Made by a program: the position numbers and the translations under genes. Positions 32,169-41,806 of a stretch of 64,000 nt of DNA are shown in pieces. The DNA is from Fragilaria crotonensis (taxonomy: Eukaryota; Bacillariophyta; Fragilariophyceae; Fragilariales; Fragilariaceae): assembly GCA_022925895.1 (NCBI GenBank), contig JAKSYS010000087.1, forward strand, positions 1 to 64,000. The letters run 5' to 3'. Each line of letters starts with the position of its first letter. Position 1 is the first letter of the stretch. Under the pieces are notes generated by a model. That model had not been told where the DNA came from. It saw only the letters and a program-made list of their open reading frames with translations, and did no database searches.

Positions 32169-33276
32169 ATGCCGGACGGCAATGAGAGCGTTGACAGCAT
32201 CGACAGCATTGGCAACAATGCCAGCATCGACAGTATCGATAGTATTGACAGCATTGACAGCATGGATGATATTGCTGCAATTGCGGATGCCACAGTCGAA
32301 AAACTTCAAGACATTGTTGGCACGGACGCTGGCGGGCGTGGAATGAAGGCATTGCTGGTGCCTGGCGATTTGGTCCATGCATCTCGGATCCTTGCATCAC
32401 TTGTTCCTCAACAAAATGATGATGATGATGATCATATGGATACATCCGTTGTGTTGATATTGACAGGGTTCCCCTGCTGTGTGGACCAGAGTCCACCAAC
32501 CGAAACGGATGGTCCTCCCGGTGCGGTTGCTTTGGCACGAACTGCCGTTCAGCTCGGCCATTGCGTCAAGATTTGCACGGATGACTCCAACGCTCTGGTG
32601 TTACAAGCGGCATTAGACATGGACGGAGTGGAGAAGGAACGATTGCAATTGGAGGTGTTTTCTAGTTTGGCAACTGCGGAACAACCAGACGAAGACAACC
32701 GCATGAGGGCATTGGCCAAGAGCGCGTGTCTCATTATTGCCTGCGAGCGTGCCGGACCGTCAGCAGATGGTATGTGCTATACCATGCGTGGCATCAACAT
32801 GAATGCCCACAATTTGATTGCGCCACTTCATCGACTTTGCGAATACTCGTATTGTCCATTCGTGGCCATTGGTGATGGAGGAAACGAGCTGGGTATGGGC
32901 AAAGTCATCGATCAAGTCAAGGCACATATCCCATCGGGTGACAAGGTGGGATGTATCATTGCCGCGGACTATTTGATAGCAGCCAGCGTTAGTAACTGGG
33001 GTGCCTATGCTCTCGCGGCAGGAGCTGCCATTATGAGAGCACAACAGGAAGCCACCTCCAAAGGATGATTTCCGCCAAAAGGTGGCCACGTGGATTTCCA
33101 AGTGTCTACCGACCGAACAAGAGGAAATCGACCTCTTGAATCGCTGTGTTGCGGTGGGCTGTCGCGACGGTGTGAGCGGAAAGGTGGAGGCAACTGTTGA
33201 CGGCATGCCGCTTGCTACAAGTCTTCAGTGTCTACAGGATATTCGTGATGTTGCCCTTACCGCCCTTATGCTATGA
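32169..33276 (+). CDS. DGLUCY: D-glutamate cyclase (DUF4392 family) with a late frame break
   Basis: The ATG at 32169 opens an Ser-Ile-Asp repeat stretch, then from about residue 60 a DUF4392 domain. Key segments are VVLILTGFPC, TETDGPPGAVALARTAVQLG, CERAGPSADGMCYTMRG, FVAIGDGGNELGMGKV and AASVSNWGAYALAAG. The mammalian homologue converts D-glutamate to 5-oxo-D-proline, mostly in mitochondria. The frame ends at 33068 after EATSKG, but the family's C-terminus continues one base out of phase: DFRQKVATWISKCLPTEQEE, CRDGVSGKVEATVDGMPLA and a final helix ending at 33276. The break lies near 33063-33069 at AAAGGATGATT. An intron is impossible at this size, so it is an indel, a pseudogene or +1 frameshifting. 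Confidence 0.82.
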
Positions 33277-33495
33277 GGCATGTTCCGTCGCTTGATTATA
33301 ACGTTCGTTCCGAGAAGCTCATTCACCGGCGCCGACGAACTTATCAACGTGTCTGACACGCGTTGAGTATTGGCGAACGCGCTTGTACATCTACACATTA
33401 CAGTCTAGATAGAACTTAGGAGCAAAGTGAGGTCTAAAATACGATGTAGGTTTTCAGTATGAAGTAATAATAAAGGTAGCAAAGTGAGAAAGGCT
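33277..33495. other. Short intergenic between convergent genes
   Basis: About 220 bases; no feature seen. Confidence 0.4.
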
Positions 33496-35068
33496 TCAAG
33501 CCTCGTACAATCCAGATGTGCTGGTGCCAGGAATCGCGGACAATCCGTCATATATCCGAGACTCTTCTTCCGGCAACGACAGCGATCGCAGGATTGATTC
33601 ATCGCACTGGATCGGACATTCCATTTGGCGATGGCTACTCGCTGAGATGGGAGAGTCATCAGCAAACGGAGATGGGATCGATGGTGCGTCCATGACAACA
33701 GAAGGCGGCACGTCACCGCCGGATTTTGTTGTTGTGGGGGGTTGGCGAAGAAACCGAAAGTTGTGATGCCAAATCATGATTGAGAGATGCATTTTCCGGC
33801 GCTGCAGCAGCAGTTTCCTTTGACATCCGGGAGGAGAAAAAGCTCGTAAACGTTGACGAAGCGGAGGTGAGTTCACCCATGATATTTCTACCTGCATTGG
33901 AGAACCGTAATTCCTTCGTAACATTCTCCTTATTGCCGTTCTCATCACAATTGCTCGCGTCAGGTGTCATCTCCACTGTAGCCACTGTTGCTGCAGTTGG
34001 AGTTTCCACATAAGCCTCGATTTTGTTCACAGTTTTTGAAACTTTCAATGGCTGCTTTGGTCGGTTGAACTTGTAACCGTACCCAGCCAGACCAGCCCCA
34101 CCAAAGCCGACTGAACGCGTAGTGACGATTTGTGGCTTTGACTTCTCCATTGGAGGAGAAATCACTACAAATGCAGATGGAGGTTCAGCTTGGTTTTCCG
34201 AGGCTTCGACAATCTCTGGGGCGTCAGTACCGGTGGGTGCATCAGCGATCTCTGTCGGCGCTTTGTCGGCATAGTCCCAAGACTCGGCTCGCGTATTTCG
34301 GTTCGCAGCTGCAAGTTGCTTCTCATGAACTAGCAATGCGCCTCGCACATGGTGTTCTAGAGCAAGCATCATCTCCTGACGCTTCGAATCTTGTTGATAC
34401 TTTTTAAGAAGGGCATTTTCTCTCCGAATCGATTTGATTTCCTTTGCTAGCACCTTCCTATCGACCATGAGTTGATCGAGTTGATGTTGCAAGGCAACAT
34501 TCTCTCTGTGAAGTCGCATCGCAGCTTTTTCAGCCTTGACAGCCCGTTCCAACGCGTCTTGTGCCGCCACTGCAGCAAGAGCCATGTCATCTGTCAGGAT
34601 GCTGGCTTCCTGGCTCGCCAGACGAGCATGCTCATTAACCATTTGAGCTGCCTGTGACAGGCCCAAAAGGTCTGCCCCGACGATACCGTCCAAGGATTGA
34701 GTTAAATCATCAATTCGCTTGTCGTCGTCCGACACAAAAGAGCAGACGGAGACAGTTCCGTTGGAGAAAGTACGACCTCGCATTGGTGTTGTTGTGTCTG
34801 ATGTTCCGGATGTTACCGAATCATTATCATCATTGAAATGTTGCTGTTTCATTTGGCGTGTAACGATGCGGACGCCTTCGGCTAACAGGCGCAACGCTTC
34901 CAACGTCGCACGGTGCTCCAGTTGAAGCCGTTCGTAGTCGGAGAGTGGAGATTCGCGTTTGTCGCCATCTGCAGGCGCGCTATAAATGATGGGCTTGCAG
35001 TACACATCTGTAATTATTGTCTCCTCTTCAGAGCTTGTACATGTTGTTGTGGCTGTTACAGGGCTCAT
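33496..35068 (-). CDS. Coiled-coil protein of unknown function, with a frame break near its C-terminus
   Basis: From the ATG at 35068 one frame runs to 33713 (451 residues). Residues about 45-75 and 130-265 are strongly heptad-like (RLQLEHRATLEALRLLAEGV; AKEIKSIRRENALLKKYQQD), pointing to a long parallel coiled coil. A disordered Ser/Thr/Ala tail includes ELTSASSTFTSFFSSRMS. Just before its stop, at a run of six C (33741-33736 on the minus strand), a shift by one base opens a frame to 33496 that looks like genuine protein (DVPPSVVMDAPSIPSPFADD, then SLPEEESRIYDGLSAIPG). I therefore take the gene to end at 33496. The family is unknown; no signal peptide or membrane segment. Confidence 0.65.
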
Positions 35069-36845
35069 GGTGCATTCGATGGGATAAAGTTGAGCTTGCG
35101 ATGGTTATGGTGGATTGAAAGTACTGTATTATTGTATTGGGGAATGCAACAATGCCAGTGACAGGAAATGATAGGAAATGATGGAAGATGATGATGGTTT
35201 GTGCTGTTGCGATGCACGAGTGGAGGGGCTTGTAGCGCTCTACTTGTTTAGTCTTGGTGTGGGGCAGTCACGAGCCTGTGAAGGGCTCTACCAGCGTCGA
35301 CTCCGAGTAAATGTAACAAAATTGCATGACTCCGCGTAACCACCGGATCTCGGGAAACAAATCAGAACCCCCTCTCCGCGGGACCAAAGAACAAACGAAG
35401 TCGTGCAAGATCCTATTTGAAGCTGTTTTTTGGCGATTTCCATGTTACATCTGACTCATAACGGGCGTCACTTGTGTCCAAGAAAGACTCAAACGCATGG
35501 CGAAATATTCGTTGCCAAATTAAGGCTTTGGTACGATTCTACATCACGGGTACACTCGTCACTGTGGAATTTGTACTGGAGCACGACGCATGGACGGCAT
35601 CGGCCTCCTCGGAACGCACACGTTTGAAACTTCCGTTTGCATTCGTGCAGATGCAGCGTTTTTGAAAATCTTGACTACCGGTACTGGTTGTCACAGTACG
35701 GTTTTTCTCTCCTCGCATCTGTCATGGCGTCATGGCCCGAGGCGCAGATGGCAGAAGCCAGAATGAAACGGCGCGACATGGCTGACGGCTGACGTCTGGG
35801 CTGCATCTACGGTAGATGAATACACAATTAAAACTATACATACGCTTGCCACCACAAGCAGGAGAGCATTGACAATACCTTTTTGACTTGGACACCTCAG
35901 CTAGATCCATGCACCACACCAGAGTGATTTCACTTGTCACTCTGACACCTCATTTTTGACAAATTCGTATGCTGTGTCTGTTTGTGAGCATAGTATGATA
36001 GGCATGAAGGATGAGCAGGAACATTGAAAGTTCACCCAAAACTACATTTTAATGATGATGCTAAACCTCGAAACATAGCAGGAATGTGAACACTTGGCTA
36101 GTTACCCTCATGATTAGCACCCAAGTACCGTATCATAGTCCTTCGAAAATACAGAAATACCAGGTACCTGTACAACTTTGTACACAGTAGTATGACTGCT
36201 CCAAAGTACTCGTACATGGGCCGGGCGGTATCCTCCAGTTGGACATGATACTCCAGTACAGTTGAAGAACGCGCTACAGTTACAGATGAGATTAAAGTGC
36301 TGGAACTTGCGTAGGAGTCGTGCGTAGTACTTGCACTGTATGTACCTAGTACCTGGTACTCAGGGCAGAGAGGCGTTACATAGATGCGCCGACGCTATGG
36401 ATACCCCGCAGCCTGCAGCTCGTGTCACATTCCCTGAATCGAACGCGTCTCATATTCCTTTCATTACTTCCGGCAGAAGTGAAACACGATGTCCCAATGA
36501 AGGTCATATGCATATCCGTCTTCCAGTCGCCCACCACCGCCAGCCACCAGATGGCAAGGTTGAAGGTTGTTTCTTGTAGCTTCCAGAATCCTACTCTATC
36601 ATATGATAGCGATAAGTTTCATTCGTTTGGGATTTTGCATTTTGAACAACCGATTTTGTTGTTACAGTCATTACCTTTGAGTTGTGAGCCCGGTCTTTCC
36701 AACAACATACAAATTGCAAGTTGAGCAAGGTATCGATAGGCCCATACCAACGTCAAGAGATCCCACAGTATACCTTCTCAATACACGCAAGAGTGTTAGT
36801 TGGCTACTGAATAGGCGAGACACGGTTAGTGTTACTTCATGTACC
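35069..36845. other. Long intergenic stretch
   Basis: About 1.8 kb with only short open frames and no recognised domain, RNA gene or repeat. Short STCAGTACTCG-like and GTACCTGGTAC palindromes occur near 36165-36360. Confidence 0.4.
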
Positions 36846-37094
36846 ATGGGATGCCATTCTTCCAAGGACGCTCTTCTCAAGGTGGACGATTCCGTTCAAG
36901 TTGGTCTAAAACGATCCAAGGCGCGAACCAACGAAGACGAAGAACAATATCAGGGTTATGTACCTCCATCACGTCATCCTTTGATCCGAATGAAGACGGC
37001 CGATTCTTCCGTACCCTCCGGTGACACCACGGCAACCATGGAGGGGACTGATAATGAGTCGAATCACAGTCGTGCTGCTGCTTCCCACCATTAG
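36846..37094 (+). CDS. Small, probably N-acylated protein
   Basis: An 82-residue frame in a CCATGGG start context. The N-terminus MGCHSSK fits the N-myristoylation consensus (Gly2, small residue at position 6, Lys7) with a palmitoylatable Cys3, as in many small membrane-tethered signalling proteins. The rest is hydrophilic (KRSKARTNEDEEQYQGYVPP) and probably disordered, ending in Ser/Ala/His. No family recognised. The frame is open further upstream to 36684, but the MGC start is far more plausible. Confidence 0.5.
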   Translation: MGCHSSKDALLKVDDSVQVGLKRSKARTNEDEEQYQGYVPPSRHPLIRMKTADSSVPSGDTTATMEGTDNESNHSRAAASHH

Positions 37095-37426
37095 TTATGA
37101 ATTTCATTCCAACACGTAGTTGTCGCTCTTGTGAGAGAACAATTCATTTCTATTTCCAAAAATTGGTTGTGAACCGATGCTTCAATCTTCAATGGTACCC
37201 AAACATTTCAATTTGTTAAGTACGATGCGCACGAGCTTCTTCGATAGCACCGACTGTCACCATCTCCGCCGTATAATGAACCCTTACTAGCGTACACATG
37301 TCACAACGCAATAGGACTCAATTATTATCTTTTCAACACATCGATGTGTATGCGTGTTGATGCATGTTGAAGGATCAATGCATAGCTATTTCTTGGCAAG
37401 GATCGACTTCGGGAAAAAGGTGCAAA
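37095..37426. other. Intergenic between convergent genes
   Basis: About 330 bases; nothing recognised. Confidence 0.4.
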
Positions 37427-38518
37427 CTAATGAACTATTTTCAAACTTAAATCCAGACACGCATACCCCTGAGTAAGCTTGCCCTGCGATACAATATCCA
37501 CGTGTTCGCTTAGGAACTGCGGCATGGTCTCGGTAGTAATTCCTCCACTGGCCTCCACCAGAACATGAGGATACTTCTCTTTGAACGTCTTGGCATCCGT
37601 CTTCAATTGCTCTGGTGTAAAGTTATCCAGCATAACAATATCCGCTCCGGCCTCTGCCGCCTCCATCGCTTCTCCTAAATTCTGACATTCCACTTCAATC
37701 TTTTGCGAAAACCCCGCTGCCTTTCTCGCCAACTGAACTGCCATGGTAATACTACCTGCACTCCAAATATGATTATCCTTGAGCATTACCATTTGACTCA
37801 AATCCAATCGATGCGTGGCAGCACCCCCGACCAAGAGACCATACTTTTCCACCATTTTGAATCCACCCGGAGTTGTTTTGCGAGTTCCTGCCACCCATCC
37901 CTTCCAATCACCTGCCGCCAAACGAGCCTGACGTGCGGCTGTGGCGACACCACAACATCGTGACAAAATGTTGAGTGCCGTTCGTTCGCCACGTAACAAA
38001 TGATTCACAGGACCAGTGACAATGGCCAAGGTAATTTTGTTGGTATTCGAAGTAGCAGTAGTATTGTCAAGGAAGGCTCCCTCGACAGCAATTGATTCCC
38101 AAGCAATAGTGCAATTCAATTGTTCAAATACGGCATTGAAAAATGGTTTTCCAGCAAACACGCCTGGAGATTTGAGAAGAAGTTGCGCTGATTTGATGGC
38201 GGATCCCACGACCAAACCACCAACATCAAAGGATGGATGATCATCGTGCAGCCATTGCTGCACAAGTGCATCAATTTGGGCCCTGGGCAACAACGACGAA
38301 TAGTCCGGATTTGGGTTGGTAGTACTGGTAGTTGCCGTCGGCATCTCTGTCGACATGGACATGGTGGAGAGTCGAGATCCTTTACAACCTTGTTCGCTAC
38401 TAAATGCGTTACGGTTGCGTATAATGTTTTGCATCCCCGAGACTTCGAGTCTCTCGGCTTGATGGCCTTGATCCTTGATGGATCCCATATCCCATTTGTG
38501 CATGTGCGATGACGTCAT
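37427..38518 (-). CDS. QPRT: Nicotinate-nucleotide pyrophosphorylase (quinolinate phosphoribosyltransferase)
   Basis: A single exon of 363 residues from the ATG at 38518. The enzyme makes nicotinate mononucleotide from quinolinate and PRPP, the entry step of de novo NAD synthesis. Family motifs in order are ERTALNILSRCCGVAT, the phosphate-binding VAGTRKTTPGGFKMVEKYGL with GGAATHRLDL, MVMLKDNH, KIEVECQNLGEAMEA, ADIVMLDNF and VEASGGIT. About 70 N-terminal residues precede the catalytic core; they include an internal ATG at residue 52 and could be an organelle presequence or an over-long start. All active-site Arg, Lys and His residues of these motifs are present. Confidence 0.95.
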   Translation of the reverse strand: MTSSHMHKWDMGSIKDQGHQAERLEVSGMQNIIRNRNAFSSEQGCKGSRLSTMSMSTEMPTATTSTTNPNPDYSSLLPRAQIDALVQQWLHDDHPSFDVGGLVVGSAIKSAQLLLKSPGVFAGKPFFNAVFEQLNCTIAWESIAVEGAFLDNTTATSNTNKITLAIVTGPVNHLLRGERTALNILSRCCGVATAARQARLAAGDWKGWVAGTRKTTPGGFKMVEKYGLLVGGAATHRLDLSQMVMLKDNHIWSAGSITMAVQLARKAAGFSQKIEVECQNLGEAMEAAEAGADIVMLDNFTPEQLKTDAKTFKEKYPHVLVEASGGITTETMPQFLSEHVDIVSQGKLTQGYACLDLSLKIVH

Positions 38519-39239
38519 TATGAGGTCATAGTACGGATGCTCGTCTATCGTCTACCGTAGCTAGTGTACCAGGTATGTAGAGGTCTCATATGAAGTGTGA
38601 CAATGAGTCACAGGGAGAGCAGTTATGATTGACGTCATCAACATAGAGCAGACCAGAGTCCTTCCTATTCACATAAAATGTACGGACCGTGCCGCATCAG
38701 CATGATCATCTTGTGAAATGTTTGATTGACTGAAGCGTCGCGTTACAATGCCATGACACGTTACTCCTTGCTGGACAACAGAGGAAACAAGGGACGCGCC
38801 TCAATGTCAACAATTCTAATCACTATGTCCACATGCTGCTTTCCTGAATTGATCCATATTGTCTTCTGAGATTCAATAGACGTTCGAACAAGTCTATTGG
38901 AAAGTGTTGCATTGTTACGTTTTCATATCATTGACGATGGTGACGAACTCACCCATTCAAACTTGGATTTGGCGGGGTACGCAAAAGAGACAAGACCACG
39001 ACGGAGTCTCAATTTGCATGGAAATCATGGGAAATGTCGTGTGGACGATGTGAAGGTCACATTATTGTCCAGCTACCGAGATGGGTGTCGCCCGCGAAAC
39101 GTTATAAACATGGATTAGTATCCATCATCGAAACCCTGCTACTACGCCGGTTGCAACCGCAAAAACATACATTGGGAAGAGAGCGCAGCGCCTAGTACAA
39201 CTAAATTTGAATGTTCATCCATCCATTCCAATCGATGAT
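38519..39239. other. Intergenic up to the right duplication arm
   Basis: No gene recognised. A 73-codon frame at 38897-39118 has no family match. Confidence 0.35.
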
Positions 39240-40021
39240 TGATTAAGCCATTATGCTCCGCCATGATGGGAAGTCCACCAATTGTTGTTCAAACGAGATC
39301 ACGATGCAAAAACGATAAATCGCAACAGTTTTTGCTTAAATCGCGCCGACACTTTGCTGGCGAGACGACGGAGCTAACTCGCTACCACATCGGAAACATT
39401 GCCTTCGTCACGAACAAGGATTTTGATTTGTATCAACTGGCGAGCAGGATTGCAGTCGTCACTACATTGCACTTGGGGCGTCGAGTGACAGAACCTGCGA
39501 TGAAGGTTGTTTGCATTCTTAGTGGTTTGCCTCGCTAGGAAACCATCCACTTGATGAAGATTCACCGCTACATAGTAGGTAGCGAGTTAACCTGGACTGG
39601 GGCAGATCGTTGCACAAGTGGGCTTTGAAAGGTGTATTCTTCGAATTGGCCAAGGTTCGTTCCATGATTTGTTCTCGCTTAAGAAAGCCTAAGATTCCAC
39701 TGAAGAACTCGATAGGGAGAGTTCAGTCACACGATATCTGGAGTTAAATTTTGACTCTTGGGCGATGATAAGGAACGAACGCATCATGGAACAGTCGCCG
39801 TAATAGATACATCGTTACATAGCATATTTGATCTTCGAAGGCACGATCGCTTGATGTGGATGTATCATTCGTCATGGCCGTAGTTCATATTTCATATGAC
39901 TGCGGATGACTCAAAATTTGGAACACTATCACAAGACTCCCAGCACCTCTTTCGGCAACACCATTTCTCGTTGATGCGTTGTAACATTGTACCTGTGAAC
40001 GTCAACGACTACGACTTATAG

Positions 40022-40232
40022 GACAATCCATAAACTCATTGCCCAGCACAGAATTGCAAGAAAGTTTGATATGAAACCAGCAGCGCTTCCGACAATCGAT
40101 GAAAATGAGGATTTGGTCTCTGCCACTTCTCTCAGCTCCAGCAGGTGGCACGGTCTGAATGCGTCGGCATCCAAAGCCCTTTTAAAAGCTTCCAGCAAGC
40201 GTAGAAGAAGAAGAAAAAAAGCCAAGGTACAG
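40022..40232 (+). other. Conserved coding-like segment shared by both duplication arms (right copy)
   Basis: Preceded by TTATAG and followed by GTAAAT, so it may be an exon. It encodes TIHKLIAQHRIARKFDMKPA, NEDLVSATSLSSSRWHGLNA and a basic end KRRRRRKKAKVQ. The next plausible acceptor (ACTCAG at 40269) would make a 37-base intron, too short for comfort, so the link to the following gene is unclear. Confidence 0.5.
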
Positions 40233-40430
40233 GTAAATTTCTAAATTTCTAAATTGACTCATCACTCAGGTCTCATGTGTGATGCGTGATTCAATGAGGG
40301 TTTCAAACGGCATAACATGCGAAACGAAAGCCCAACTCCACGTTCGGCTGTTCTGTCAAATCAATGATCCGGCACGTTCGACTCACATTTTACGGCAATC
40401 CTTTCAATCACAACAACATCACCGACAATC

Positions 40431-41163
40431 ATGTCAAACGAAGCACAGGCACAGCGAGAGAGAGCTCAACCTGCATTTAGAGGTGCAGTCAACTGTGAGT
40501 TCCGAAAAGTTTCAGTTCATATTCCTCGCATCCACAGTCACCGCACGGCATGACGACGTGACGACCACAATGATGCTGACTTCACGCCTACTGCGGTCGT
40601 GTACTTACCATTGTGTTCTGTTCGTACAAATTGATTTCATAGACACGACGGAACAAATCGAAGAAACACTCTCCGCACTATGGGAGGCAATCGGTTCTCC
40701 CAACAAGCCATTTCTCAAACATCTGGCATCATTTGTGGCGGATGTTGCCTCGGCCAATACGGTTGAAACCCGGGATCAAGAATTGGAAATTATATCACGT
40801 TATCTTCGACATCCTGAAACTTTTGAGCAGTCCTCAGATGCGGTTCGCTTCATTTCAATGCTTCGCGAGGGCTCGATTTCCACTATTAATGAGGTGAAGG
40901 CACTGCTTGATACTGCTCTATCGGTCCAAGTACTCGCAGAAGTGGCTGAAGACGATGTACATGTACCTGAACAGGTACAAGACAATGATGATACGTCAAC
41001 CGTTAGTCCTATGGATGTTGACGTTGATAACCTCGGACAAGACAGTGACTCTGACCGAATGTCAGTCTCTGATTGTCCCAGTGATTCTTCTTCTAACAAG
41101 TCGATGTCTGATGGCACTGATAATCCTGTCGAGGCGATGACAGGCGTTGCGCCTGTGCTTTGA
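40431..41163 (+). CDS. Unknown acidic-tailed protein (intact copy of a duplicated gene), two exons
   Basis: Exons 40431-40494 and 40643-41163 give 194 residues, with a 148-base intron (GTGAGT...TTCATAG). The ATG opens MSNEAQAQRERAQPAFRGAV; exon 2 continues TTEQIEETLSALWEAIGSPN, FLKHLASFVADVASANTVET and EVKALLDTALSVQVLAEVAE, which look like a compact helical domain. The C-terminal 60 residues are Asp/Ser-rich. Reading straight through the intron gives a longer open frame from 40279, but the alternative splice frame is the one conserved, with its borders, in the other arm. The function is unknown. Confidence 0.6.
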
Positions 41164-41290
41164 TCCAACTACAGTACTTGGAGGGTATATGTCCCAAATC
41201 CCAACGTCAAGCGCCATGAGCCATGACACAGTACACCATGAAGTCATTTTTTGAAGATTTGATTTGTCAGTAGCCGCATCGTCATTGCGT

Positions 41291-41806
41291 AAAAGTCGTA
41301 CTTGTATGCATACTACTGTACCGGATGACCAGTACATAACTTCAGTTGGATACGAATGCATAGTACTGTAGTACTGTAGTACTCTGCGTATGCATATATC
41401 TCATTTTTATATTTTTGTTATTAAGTGGCACTCAGAGGAGCAGTATTGTAGCTACGGTAGCTGCTATGCACTGTGTAGAGTTGGAAGTTGGAATATGTTA
41501 CGACGGACGCCAGACGCCAGACGCCAGATGCCAGATGCCAGATGCCCGATGCCAGTTGGTGCTGTGCGCGCAACTGCCTGCGATGACGCAAGGAAATCAT
41601 ATATGAATACACATAAAAGCAGCGTGAACCAACAATTCGAATTAGTCAAGTGGAAGGAATCTGGTGCTTCTGATGGATGCTGCGACCTGGGCCGAAGAAT
41701 ATATTTTAGCATATACTACTACTACCGGTAGTATATGCTAATTATTGTGTTGCACTACGTTTGTTGACTCTCGCTACTCAACTACCGGTAGATGCGCTAG
41801 AGAAGT
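41291..41806. other. Intergenic with a 7-base minisatellite
   Basis: The only structure is a tandem heptamer array (A[CT]GCCAG) at about 41508-41556. The remainder is presumed promoter for the downstream gene. Confidence 0.5.
41508..41556. repeat. Heptanucleotide tandem array
   Basis: Seven units of ACGCCAG/ATGCCAG, with one ATGCCCG variant. Confidence 0.85.

Larger units (their letters stand above)
39240..41290 (+). repeat. Right arm of the inverted duplication
   Basis: Collinear with the reverse complement of 28467-30680. Here the coding portion is intact. The arm ends near GCCGCATCGTCATTGCG. Confidence 0.85.

Noticed and set aside
40279-40494. Longer open frame reading through the intron of the duplicated gene.
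   Set aside because: The spliced model from the ATG at 40431 keeps a frame and borders that are conserved in the left arm, while the read-through frame is not.
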